Assembly (NCBI GenBank): GCA_021839785.1
Contig: JAKCAB010000410.1
Span: 1-7,054, forward strand
From: a bacterium
Lineage (GTDB): Bacteria; Verrucomicrobiota; Verrucomicrobiae; Limisphaerales; J093
Length of the DNA stretch: 7,054 bases
Reading direction: 5' to 3'
Shown one piece after another: positions 1-6,659 of the stretch; the first letter of the stretch is position 1; every line of letters starts with the position of its first letter. The notes under the pieces were generated by a model. It worked only from the letters and a program-made list of their open reading frames with translations. It searched no databases and was not told the origin of the DNA. The position numbers and the translations under genes are program-made.

Positions 1-1038
1 CCAGCGTCTGGTGAAGGCGCGCGTGGATGGCCAGCTCGCGCGCGTCGCGTTCCAGCCCGGCGACGAGGTGAAGCAGGGCGACTTGATTTTTGAGACGACC
101 CCCGTCCGTTTCAGGCAACGCTGGATCAGGCCACGGCCGTCCTGGCGCGGGACGAGGCCTCGCTGCAGAACGCCGAGGCCGACATGAAGCGCACCGACGA
201 ACTGGCCGGCACCAAGGCGGTGCCCGCGACGGTGGTGGACGCCAACCGTGCGAAAGTCGCGACGTTCAAGGCCTCGGTCGCGGCCGACCAGGCCGCCATC
301 GCGAGCGCCAAGCTGCAGCTCTCGTTTTGTTCCATCACCTCGCCGGTGGACGGCCGCATGGGGTTGCTGCTCGTGGACGCAGGCAACATGGTCAAGAACA
401 ACGACACCATCCTCGTCATCGTCAATCAGACCCGGCCGATCTTCGTGGATTTCGCGGTTCCGGAGCGCTCGTTGCAGGAGGTGAGGGCAGCGGCGGCGCG
501 CGGCCATTTGCGCGTCCAGGCGGCGACCCCGCAACATCCGGAGAAGGCCGCCGTGGGCGAGCTGGAGGTCGTGAACAACCAGGTGGACACCACCACGGGC
601 ACGCTGTTGCTGCGGGCGAAGTTCGCGAACGAAGACGAACGGCTGTGGCCGGGCCAGTTCCTGAACGTCACCCTCACGCTGGGCGAATTGACCAATGCGA
701 GGGTCGTGCCGTCGCAAGCGGTCCAATCCAGCCAGAGCGGTGACTTCGTCTTTGTCGTGAAGCCCGACGAGACGGTGGAAAAGCGGATGGTGACCACCGG
801 ACCGCAACGCGGGAACGAGACCGTCATCGCCCACGGGGTCAAGGCCGGCGAGACGGTCGTGACCGACGGCCAGTTGCGCCTGGTCCCGGGCGCCGAGGTG
901 AACGTGCAAACGCCGGGTCAGCGCGCCGGCGGCACACCGGCGGGCGGGCCGTCAACCGAAGGACCGCGAGCGGCCAGCACCGCTCAGCCGGCGAAAAGAC
1001 CATTTGCTGGCGGGCCGGGGCCGGGGAGGATTGCGTGA
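1..1038 (+). CDS. RND efflux periplasmic adaptor (AcrA/MdtA-type MFP), 5'-partial, one-base frameshift
   Basis: This is the periplasmic adaptor that links an inner-membrane RND pump to an outer-membrane channel. The coding frame runs through bases 2-94 as the first half of the lipoyl-like domain (KARVDGQLARVAFQPGDEV, then KQGDLIFE). It then continues one frame over from base 97 as DPRPFQATLDQATAVL. The usual family motif is EIDPRPF, so one base appears to be missing at about 95-103. After the break come the alpha-hairpin (about 112-315), the second lipoyl half (ITSPVDGRMGLLLVDAGNMV, about 335-395), the beta-barrel (VNQTRPIFVDFAVPE onward), the membrane-proximal domain (VVPSQAV...FVFVV...GVKAGETVVTDGQLRLVPGAEV), and a Pro/Gly/Ala-rich tail (about 905-1035). 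The ATG at 184 lies inside the hairpin and is not a credible start; the real start is upstream of the window. The stop overlaps the GTG of the RND permease by four bases. Family assignment is very secure. As written the gene is broken, unless the missing base is a sequencing error. Confidence 0.9.
92..112 (+). other. Frameshift site in the adaptor gene
   Basis: Upstream coding sense ends with the GAG codon at 92-94, and downstream sense resumes at GAC (97-99), one frame back. Adding one base at 95-96 (ATC for AC) restores EIDPRPF, the family consensus. Adding one C to the five-C run at 99-103 restores ETTPRPF. Without correction the upstream frame reads 25 or so unrelated residues and stops at the TGA at 185-187. 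A ribosomal slip on the earlier T run (87-91) would not help, because the recovered frame meets TGA at 91-93. Confidence 0.85.
1025..1030 (+). promoter_or_regulatory. Ribosome binding site of the RND permease gene
   Basis: GGAGGA lies four bases before the GTG at 1035. It is the only strong Shine-Dalgarno sequence in the operon segment seen here. It supports the GTG start, which is also where the conserved RND N-terminus (NISELFIRRPVMTTLVMSG) begins. It lies within the last codons of the adaptor gene. Confidence 0.7.
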
Positions 1039-3002
1039 ACATTTCGGAGCTGTTCATTCGCCGGCCGGTCATGACCACGCTGGTCATGTCGGGCATCCTG
1101 TTGTTCGGCGTCATCAGCTATCGCTACCTGGCGGTGAGCGACCTGCCCAACGTGGATTATCCCACGCTCCAGGTCTCGGCGAGCCTGCCGGGCGCCAGCC
1201 CGGAGACGATGGCTTCCGCCGTGGCGACGCCGCTGGAACGGCAGTTCACCACCATCGCCGGCGTGGACTCGATGTCGTCGGTGAGCGCCCTCGGCCTTTG
1301 CCAGATCACGATCCAGTTCACCCTGGACCGGAACATCGACGACGCTGCGCAGGACGTGCAGGCGGCCATCGCCAAGGCCTCGCGGCTGCTGCCGCAAGGC
1401 ATGCCCTCGCCGCCGACGTACAGCAAGGTGAACCCCGCCGACCAGCCGATTCTGTACATGGCGCTCACGTCGGACACCCAGCCGCTGTCGGCGGTGGGCG
1501 AATACGCGCAAACGCTCATGGCCCAGCGCATGTCGATGGTGAAAGGCGTGGCGCAGGTCGGCGTGTTTGGCGCACAAACCTACGCGGTCCGGATCCAACT
1601 CGATCCCAGTGCGCTCGCCAGTCGCGGCCTCGGCATCGACGAGGTCCAGCAGGCGGTGGCGCAGGGCAACGTGAACCTGCCCACCGGCACGCTCGATGGC
1701 CCGAAGCAGGCGTTCACCGTTCAGGCCAACGGCCAGTTGTTCAAGGCAGCGGATTACCGGCCGCTCATCGTGGCCTATCGCAACGGGCAACCGGTTCGCC
1801 TCGGCGACCTGGGCCGGGTGATCGACAGCGTGCAGAACGACAAGGTGGCCGCGCGGTTCAACACCACCCGCGCGATCATCCTGGCCGTCCAGCGCCAGCC
1901 CGGCGAAAACACGGTCGAAGTCGTGGACAACATTCGCGCGCTGCTGCCGACCTTGCGCGCGCAGTTGCCCGCCTCGGTGAATTTCGAGATCCTCTACGAC
2001 CGCTCGCAGTCCATCCGCGAATCCGTGCACGACGTCCAGTTCACCCTCATGCTCACGGTCTGCCTGGTGGTGTTGGTGATCTTCCTGTTCCTGCGGAACC
2101 TCTCCGCCACGGTCATCCCCAGCCTGGCGTTGCCGATGTCGCTGATCGGCACGTTCGCCGTGATGTACCTGCTCAACTACAGCGTGGACAACCTTTCGCT
2201 GATGGCGCTCACGCTCTCGGTGGGCTTCGTCGTGGACGACGCCATCGTGATGCTCGAGAACATCGTCCGCCACATCGAGGAAGGCATGCCCGCGTTCGAG
2301 GCGGCGCTCAAAGGCGGGCGCGAGATCGGCTTCACGATCATTTCGATGACTCTGTCGCTGGCGGCGGTGTTCATCCCGGTGCTGTTCATGGGCGGCATCC
2401 TCGGCCGGTTGCTGCACGAATTCGCGGTGACGATCATGACCGCGGTGCTGGTGTCCGGCTTCGTTTCGCTGACGCTCACGCCGATGCTGTGCAGCCGGTT
2501 TGTGCGGCCGCCGGGCCAGGCGCACCACGGCCACGTCTATGCGGTGTCGCAGCGGTTCTTCGACGGCATGTTCGGATTTTACGAGCGCACGCTGCGGGTC
2601 GTGTTGCGACACCGCCTGACCGTGATCTTCGTTTCGCTGGTCGTGCTGGTGGCGACGGGCTACCTGTTCGTCACCATTCCCAAAGGCTTTTTCCCGAGCG
2701 AGGACACCGGCCAGATCTTCATCGTCACCGAGGCGGGGCAGGACATCTCCTTCGATTCCATGCGCGACCACCAGCTTGCCTTGATGCATTTGTTGATGCA
2801 GGAGACGAACATCCTCAACAACCTGACCTCGTCCATCGGCGCGGGCGGGCCGACCACCACCGGCAACAGCGGCCGCATGTTCGTGCGCCTCAAACCGCGC
2901 TCGACCGGCCGGCCGCACGTGGACCAGATCATCCAGCGCCTGCGCGGCAAGCTCAACTCCGTGCCCGGCATCAGCGCCTTCCTGCAGAACCCGCTGCTGT
3001 GA
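1035..3002 (+). CDS. RND multidrug efflux permease, MdtB/MdtC-like, C-terminally truncated
   Basis: This is the inner-membrane proton/drug antiporter subunit of a tripartite efflux pump (HAE1 type). Visible parts, in order: the N-terminal helix FIRRPVMTTLVMSG (residues 8-21); the first porter region with LPNVDYPTLQVSASLPGASP; YSKVNPADQPILYMALTSD, typical of the MdtB/MdtC/MuxBC subgroup; helices 2 and 3 (FTLMLTVCLVVLVIFLFLRN, then IPSLALPMSLIGTFAVMYL); and helix 4 with GFVVDDAIVMLENI, whose D401 and D402 correspond to the AcrB proton-relay pair D407/D408. Helices 5-7 follow (…FIPVLFMGGILGRL…; …SLTLTPMLCSRF; …HRLTVIFVSLVVLVATGYL), then TIPKGFFPSEDTGQIF. The protein stops at residue 655 (FLQNPLL), inside the second porter domain. 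Family members are about 1,020-1,050 residues, so the rest of the porter and docking domains and helices 8-12, including the TM10 lysine of the proton relay, are absent. It starts at GTG, overlapping the adaptor stop (GTGA). As written it cannot form a working pump. Confidence 0.93.
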   Translation: MNISELFIRRPVMTTLVMSGILLFGVISYRYLAVSDLPNVDYPTLQVSASLPGASPETMASAVATPLERQFTTIAGVDSMSSVSALGLCQITIQFTLDRNIDDAAQDVQAAIAKASRLLPQGMPSPPTYSKVNPADQPILYMALTSDTQPLSAVGEYAQTLMAQRMSMVKGVAQVGVFGAQTYAVRIQLDPSALASRGLGIDEVQQAVAQGNVNLPTGTLDGPKQAFTVQANGQLFKAADYRPLIVAYRNGQPVRLGDLGRVIDSVQNDKVAARFNTTRAIILAVQRQPGENTVEVVDNIRALLPTLRAQLPASVNFEILYDRSQSIRESVHDVQFTLMLTVCLVVLVIFLFLRNLSATVIPSLALPMSLIGTFAVMYLLNYSVDNLSLMALTLSVGFVVDDAIVMLENIVRHIEEGMPAFEAALKGGREIGFTIISMTLSLAAVFIPVLFMGGILGRLLHEFAVTIMTAVLVSGFVSLTLTPMLCSRFVRPPGQAHHGHVYAVSQRFFDGMFGFYERTLRVVLRHRLTVIFVSLVVLVATGYLFVTIPKGFFPSEDTGQIFIVTEAGQDISFDSMRDHQLALMHLLMQETNILNNLTSSIGAGGPTTTGNSGRMFVRLKPRSTGRPHVDQIIQRLRGKLNSVPGISAFLQNPLL

Positions 3003-3084
3003 GACTTTCCAGCAGTGGCTCCGCCGCAAACTGCGCCGCCCACGCACCGCTGAACCCGGTCTCGCCGTTTCCCCGACCGCATGA
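3001..3084 (+). pseudogene. Probable residual C-terminus of the RND permease
   Basis: Read from 3001 in the frame one base off the permease frame, this stretch gives ETFQQWLRRKLRRPRTAEPG followed by LAVSPTA and a TGA at 3082-3084. An amphipathic, Arg/Lys-rich cytoplasmic tail after a residue pattern like Y-L-[ED]-x-[FL] is how MdtB/MdtC-type permeases usually end (MdtC ends with FFDRLRLRFSRK and a short tail, from memory). Its TGA overlaps the next ATG as ATGA, matching the junction at 4331. I infer that this is the genuine 3' end of the permease gene, joined out of frame to base about 2997-3000 by loss of the middle part. The alternative is an ordinary 78-base spacer. Confidence 0.6.
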
Positions 3085-4334
3085 GCAACGCACCCGATCC
3101 GCACCCGCCGTCGCCCGGCGCCGAGCCCGGCGCACCCGCAAAGAAGAACGGCCCCCCGCCGTGGCGGCTCGCGGGCTTTGCCTTGCTGGCCGCCGTGGTC
3201 GCCGGACTCGGCTTCGTGGGGTTGCGTTATCTCGTGGACGTGTTCACGCACGAGAGCACCGACGACGCTTACCTCGAAGGCCCCATCGTGGCCATTTCGC
3301 CCAAGGTGGCCGGCATCGTTTCCGCCGTTTACATTCATGACAACCAGCCGGTGAAGGCCGGCGACTCGCTGGTCGATATCGATCCACGCGACTACGAAGC
3401 CGCCCTGGCCCACAAGCGGGCCAGCCACAACGTCTCGGAGAGCAACCAGAAGACTGTGGCCAGCGCTTATGCGTTGATGCAGGCCCGCCCGGCCACCGCG
3501 GAATTGACGGCGAAGCAGAGCCAGTCCGAGGCGGCGGCTTCCGAGGCGACGGCCGAGCGCGCTGAGGCGGATTTCAAGCGGATGGAGTCACTGCGTAAAG
3601 AAAACGTCAGTTCCGCGCAGGAATTCGATCTCGCTCGCGCCGCCGCCCGCGCCACGGCCGAGGCGGACCGGGACAAGGTCGCCACCGACCGGTCCCGCGT
3701 CACGGAAGCCCACGCGCAACTGGACGCCGCCGGCGCTGCGTTTGCGATGGCACGGGCCGAGGTCCACCAGGCGGAAACCGATGTTAAGATCGCTGAACTA
3801 GACCTTTCGTACACGCGCCTCGTCGCGCCGACGAACGGCTTCGTCACCCGCAAGGCCGTCCACGCCGGCGAATACGTCCAGGTCGGCCAGCGGTTGCTCG
3901 CCGTGGTGGTGCCGGATTTCTGGGTGGTGGCCAACTTCAAGGAAACCCAGTTGCAGAACCTCCTTCCCCACCAGCCGGTCGAACTGCACGTGGACGCCTA
4001 CCCCGACCGGAAGTTTGCCGCGCACGTGGACAGCATCCAGGCGGGCAGCGGCGCGCGCTTCAGCCTGTTGCCGCCGGAAAACGCGGTCGGCAATTTCGTG
4101 AAGGTGGTGCAGCGCGTGCCGGTCAAAATCCTGTTCGACCAGCCGCCGGACGAAGCCCACAAGCTCGGCCCCGGCCTGTCGGTGGTGCCTTGGGTTCGCA
4201 CCAGCGATTTTCAGGTTTCAACGCCGGTGCTGGCCCTGGCCGCCATCGTGGTGGCGGCGCTGTTCACCGCGCTGGTGTGGAAAGCCGTCCCGCCGGGTGG
4301 CAAGGACGCCCCGAAGTCCGCGCCCGGACGATGA
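3081..4334 (+). CDS. emrA: EmrA-like MFS efflux adaptor (HlyD family) with extra C-terminal membrane helix
   Basis: This is the periplasmic adaptor that partners an EmrB-type MFS exporter and extends toward an outer-membrane channel. It has 417 residues (E. coli EmrA has about 390). A Pro-rich cytoplasmic N-terminus (1-27) is followed by a membrane anchor (about 30-50), then STDDAYLEGPIVAISPKVAG (59-78), the typical EmrA opening of the lipoyl-like domain. A long Ala/Glu-rich alpha-hairpin spans about 105-240. The second lipoyl half is LSYTRLVAPTNGFVTRK (242-258), and the beta-barrel carries VANFKETQ (283-290) and FSLLPPENAVGNFVKVVQR (327-345), all EmrA hallmarks. Residues 383-403 form a second hydrophobic stretch, unusual for EmrA. 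There is no clear Shine-Dalgarno before the ATG; an in-frame TGA at 3051-3053 rules out an extension upstream. The missing ribosome site suggests translation coupled to the upstream gene, which makes the damage in the permease relevant to its expression. It overlaps emrB by ATGA. Confidence 0.93.
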   Translation: MSNAPDPHPPSPGAEPGAPAKKNGPPPWRLAGFALLAAVVAGLGFVGLRYLVDVFTHESTDDAYLEGPIVAISPKVAGIVSAVYIHDNQPVKAGDSLVDIDPRDYEAALAHKRASHNVSESNQKTVASAYALMQARPATAELTAKQSQSEAAASEATAERAEADFKRMESLRKENVSSAQEFDLARAAARATAEADRDKVATDRSRVTEAHAQLDAAGAAFAMARAEVHQAETDVKIAELDLSYTRLVAPTNGFVTRKAVHAGEYVQVGQRLLAVVVPDFWVVANFKETQLQNLLPHQPVELHVDAYPDRKFAAHVDSIQAGSGARFSLLPPENAVGNFVKVVQRVPVKILFDQPPDEAHKLGPGLSVVPWVRTSDFQVSTPVLALAAIVVAALFTALVWKAVPPGGKDAPKSAPGR

Positions 4335-5905
4335 GTGCGCCGGCGACGAAGACCGCGCCCTGGCATCCGCGACACAATCCATGGCTGATCGCGGCCACGG
4401 TCGTGGCGGCCACGTTCATGGAAGTGCTCGACACGTCCGTGGCCAACGTCTCGTTGCCGCACATCGCGGGGAATTTGTCCTGCACGACGGAGGAATCCAC
4501 CTGGATCCTCACCAGCTACCTGGTCTCGAACGCGATCATCCTGCCCATGACGGGCTGGCTGGGACGGTATTTCGGGCGGAAGCGGTTGTTCATCGGCTGC
4601 ATCGCGCTGTTCACGATGACCTCCGTGCTGTGCGGCATGGCGACCAACCTGCCTTTCCTGATTGTCGCGCGGGTGCTGCAAGGCATCGGCGGTGGCGCGA
4701 TGGTGCCCATTTCGCAGGCCATCCTGCTGGAGAGCTTTCCGCCGCAAAAACGCGGGCAGGCGATGGCCGCGTTCGGCATGGGCGTCATCGTCGCCCCGAT
4801 CCTCGGTCCAACCCTGGGGGGCTGGATCACCGACAACTATTCCTGGCGCTGGATCTTCTACATCAACATCCCGGTCGGCGTCGCGGCGATGCTCGCCGCC
4901 GAAGCCGTGGTGGAGGACCCGCCGTACATTCGCGGGGCACGCGCCGAAAGCATCGACTTCGCCGGCTTCGTGTTCCTGGCCGTCTGGCTGGGCACGCTCC
5001 AGATCGTCCTCGACAAAGGCGAGCAGGACGACTGGTTTGCGGCGGAATGGATCCGGTGGTTCGGCGCGATCTCCCTGGCTTCCTTCGCGGCTTTCCTGAT
5101 CCGCCAACTCCGGGCCGAGCATCCGCTGGTGGACTTGCGGGTGATGAAGAATCGCAACTTCAGCGCCGGGCTGCTGCTGATTGCGATGCTGGGTGGCGTG
5201 CTTTACGGCACGACTGCCGCGCTGCCGATTTTCCTGCAAACGCTGATGGGCTATCCCGCGCTGCAAAGCGGCCTCGTGTTGAGTCCGCGCGGCGTCGGCT
5301 CGTTTTTCACGACCCTCCTGGTCGGCCGGCTGGTCGGCAAGGTCAGCGGGCGCTGGCTGGTCTTCACGGGTTTTGCGTTGCTGTCGGTGTCGTCGTTCTG
5401 GCTGGGCAACATCAACCTCCAGATCAGCCCGGCCAACGTGATCCTGCCCGTCATTCTGAGCGGCATCGCCATCAGCTTCGTCTTCGTGCCGCTCACGACC
5501 ACCGCGATGGGTTACCTGCGCCAGGACCAGATGGGCAACGCCTCCGGCCTGTACAACCTGATGCGCAATCTGGGCGGCAGTTTCGGCATCGCGATGGTCA
5601 CGACGTTCCTGGCCCGGCACGCGCAAGTCGAGCAAGCCGCGTTGGTGACGCACCTGACGCCGTACGACCCGGCCTACACCGAACGCCTGGCTGCGATCAC
5701 CGCGTCACTTACGTCGCTGAGTGGCGGCGCCGCGGCCAGCCGGCAAGCCACGGCGTTGATTGGCCAGACCGTCTGGCAACAGGCCCAACTCTCGGCCTTC
5801 GTCTATAATTTCCGGCTCTTCGGCGTGCTCTGCCTGCTTTGCCTGCCCGCGGTTTTTCTGTTCAAGCGCGTGAAAGGCGGCGCGGGCGCCCCCGGCGGCC
5901 ATTGA
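4331..5905 (+). CDS. emrB: EmrB-like MFS multidrug exporter (DHA2 family, 14 helices)
   Basis: This proton-driven inner-membrane drug exporter works with the EmrA-like adaptor immediately upstream. It has 524 residues (E. coli EmrB has 512). Motifs run in DHA2 order: MEVLDTSVANVSLPHIAGNL (30-49, motif D1); TWILTSYLVSNAIILPMTGW (57-76); GWLGRYFGRKRLF (75-87, motif A); RVLQGIGGGAMVPIS (114-128, motif B); and GVIVAPILGPTLGGWI (151-166, motif C, typical of antiporters). WRWIFYINIPVG (172-183) follows. The C-terminal half carries the expected NFSAGLLLIAMLGGVLYGTT, MGNASGLYNLMRNLGGSFGI, a periplasmic loop, and a last helix ending in FLFKRVKGG. The ATG at 4331 was chosen because it overlaps the emrA stop as ATGA and begins a normal DHA2 N-terminus; an upstream in-frame ATG at 4190 would add unrelated sequence lying over emrA. 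No Shine-Dalgarno is evident, so coupling to emrA is likely. The gene appears complete. Confidence 0.95.
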   Translation: MSAPATKTAPWHPRHNPWLIAATVVAATFMEVLDTSVANVSLPHIAGNLSCTTEESTWILTSYLVSNAIILPMTGWLGRYFGRKRLFIGCIALFTMTSVLCGMATNLPFLIVARVLQGIGGGAMVPISQAILLESFPPQKRGQAMAAFGMGVIVAPILGPTLGGWITDNYSWRWIFYINIPVGVAAMLAAEAVVEDPPYIRGARAESIDFAGFVFLAVWLGTLQIVLDKGEQDDWFAAEWIRWFGAISLASFAAFLIRQLRAEHPLVDLRVMKNRNFSAGLLLIAMLGGVLYGTTAALPIFLQTLMGYPALQSGLVLSPRGVGSFFTTLLVGRLVGKVSGRWLVFTGFALLSVSSFWLGNINLQISPANVILPVILSGIAISFVFVPLTTTAMGYLRQDQMGNASGLYNLMRNLGGSFGIAMVTTFLARHAQVEQAALVTHLTPYDPAYTERLAAITASLTSLSGGAAASRQATALIGQTVWQQAQLSAFVYNFRLFGVLCLLCLPAVFLFKRVKGGAGAPGGH

Positions 5906-6074
5906 GCGGAGGCGTGGACGCCGTCGGTCCGCGCCAATCCCGGTCCGCCGGCAGGCGCTTCGGCCCTGGCAGTTGCTCGGGCCTGGCCGGTCCGAGGCGG
6001 GAACCGACGGCAGCCGAAGTCCAAAGGCAAATCCCGCCGCGTTCAGCGTCACCGGTGTTCTGCCTCCCCGGCCG
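5906..6074. other. Convergent intergenic region, no gene seen
   Basis: These 169 GC-rich bases separate the ends of the plus-strand efflux operon and the minus-strand pair. ORFs crossing it are antisense or shadow frames of the flanking genes. CGGTCCG occurs three times (5925, 5941, 5988). A short GC stem can be drawn over the minus-strand stop codon (arms 6068-6072 and 6079-6083, extended by 6061-6064 with 6085-6088). No T-run follows on either strand, so I see no convincing intrinsic terminator. Rho-type or unstructured termination is possible. Confidence 0.6.
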
Positions 6075-6659
6075 CTACGCCGGCGGCAGAATCTCCACGA
6101 TTTCCGAGAGCGCGCGATTTTGGGCGTCCCAAATCGTGTTGCGGCGGCCATACAGCGTGTGCCGCCCCTGGAGCCGGAAGGCGCGGTTCATCAAGTCGTC
6201 CGACTCGATTCGAAGGTAAGCGAGCGGGTGACCATGATGCGGGATGTTCCGCATGTTGAGGATGTGGCCGAGCGGCAGGTATTCATCCAGGATCAAGCGG
6301 CGCACGTCGGCGGGGAACAACACCAGGTTCACCTTGTTGGCGCCGAACTCGACCGCGCGCTGGTCCCGGTCCAGGCGCAACACCACTTCGCGAAAGTACA
6401 GGTCGTTTTGACGCTGCCGGCCCCAGACCTCGATGTGGATGTCGCACCGGTGGAACCGCTCCAGCGTGGGGGTCATGTCGTGATCGTGAACCAGCAACCC
6501 CCGGTACGGCTCTGGCACCAGTTCGCTGGGGATGATCTCGATCCGTGGCAGCGGCTGGCGCTCGCGGGCGTAGAAATCGTCCAGCGGGTAAAGAAAGGCC
6601 CCGGTCGCCGGGACCGGGGCCTTCACTTGCGGTGTCAGCGAATATGTCGCAGGCATCAT
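6075..6659 (-). CDS. UbiC-like (chorismate lyase fold) protein of unknown substrate
   Basis: This 194-residue soluble protein has no signal peptide and no membrane segment. After a Pro/Ala-rich lead (1-25), its core resembles the chorismate pyruvate-lyase fold: LVHDHDMTPTLERF (56-69; UbiC has LLLEDSMTKRFE), YFREVVLRL (88-96; UbiC WLREILL, including the active-site Arg, here R90), YLPLGHIL (127-134; UbiC TPLGRYL), LYGRRNTI (169-176; UbiC LWGRRSRL) and SEIVEILPPA (185-194; UbiC TELFLPAS, with the catalytic Glu matching E189). The spacing and key residues suggest the same superfamily. The UbiC GRTVVP stretch reads VEFGANKVN here, so chorismate may not be the substrate. Two ATGs stand side by side; AGGAA (6663-6667) is three bases from the first and six from the second, so the start at 6656 may be the one used. 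It overlaps the upstream gene by one base (TGATG), implying a shared transcript. Superfamily is fairly secure; function is open. Confidence 0.8.
   Translation of the reverse strand: MMPATYSLTPQVKAPVPATGAFLYPLDDFYARERQPLPRIEIIPSELVPEPYRGLLVHDHDMTPTLERFHRCDIHIEVWGRQRQNDLYFREVVLRLDRDQRAVEFGANKVNLVLFPADVRRLILDEYLPLGHILNMRNIPHHGHPLAYLRIESDDLMNRAFRLQGRHTLYGRRNTIWDAQNRALSEIVEILPPA
6590..6623 (-). terminator. Terminator-like hairpin inside the 5' part of the UbiC-like gene
   Basis: Bases 6595-6606 and 6612-6623 are a perfect 12-bp inverted repeat (AAGGCCCCGGTC and its complement) with a five-base loop. On the minus strand the hairpin is followed by a T-rich run (TTTCTTT, counting the last two stem bases). 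It has the shape of an intrinsic terminator, yet it lies over codons 13-24 of the UbiC-like gene (KAPVPATGAFLY). It could attenuate transcription coming from the beta-helix gene. It could also be chance from GC-rich Pro/Ala codons. Confidence 0.4.

Noticed and set aside
86..93. Programmed -1 frameshifting on the ATTTTT run before the adaptor break
   Set aside because: A slip there enters the recovered frame just at TGA (91-93), so it would terminate. The change of frame must occur after base 93.
184..186. ATG at 184 as start of the adaptor gene
   Set aside because: It lies inside the alpha-hairpin, with clear in-frame family sequence upstream (QATLDQATAVLARDEASLQN from base 112).
1004..3340. 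778-codon plus-strand open frame overlapping the permease and the emrA start
   Set aside because: Arg/Pro/His/Gly-rich out-of-frame translation with no domain. It runs over two clearly coding genes in another frame.
984..3428. 814-codon open frame on the minus strand opposite the RND permease
   Set aside because: His/Arg/Gln/Asp-rich antisense shadow of GC-ending codons. The plus strand carries unmistakable RND motifs throughout, and the shadow has no recognisable domain.
4190..4330. Upstream ATG (4190) for emrB
   Set aside because: It would add 47 unrelated residues over the emrA coding end; 4331 gives the ATGA overlap and a normal DHA2 N-terminus.
4211..5653. 480-codon open frame on the minus strand opposite emrB
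   Set aside because: Same kind of low-complexity antisense shadow; the DHA2 motifs on the plus strand explain the sequence.
5925..5994. Three CGGTCCG copies in the convergent gap as an operator or repeat
   Set aside because: Seven GC-rich bases with irregular spacing (16 and 47); easily chance at this composition.
6061..6088. Stem-loop over the UbiC-like stop codon as a terminator
   Set aside because: Core stem is only five base pairs with an uneven bulge, and no T-run follows on either strand.
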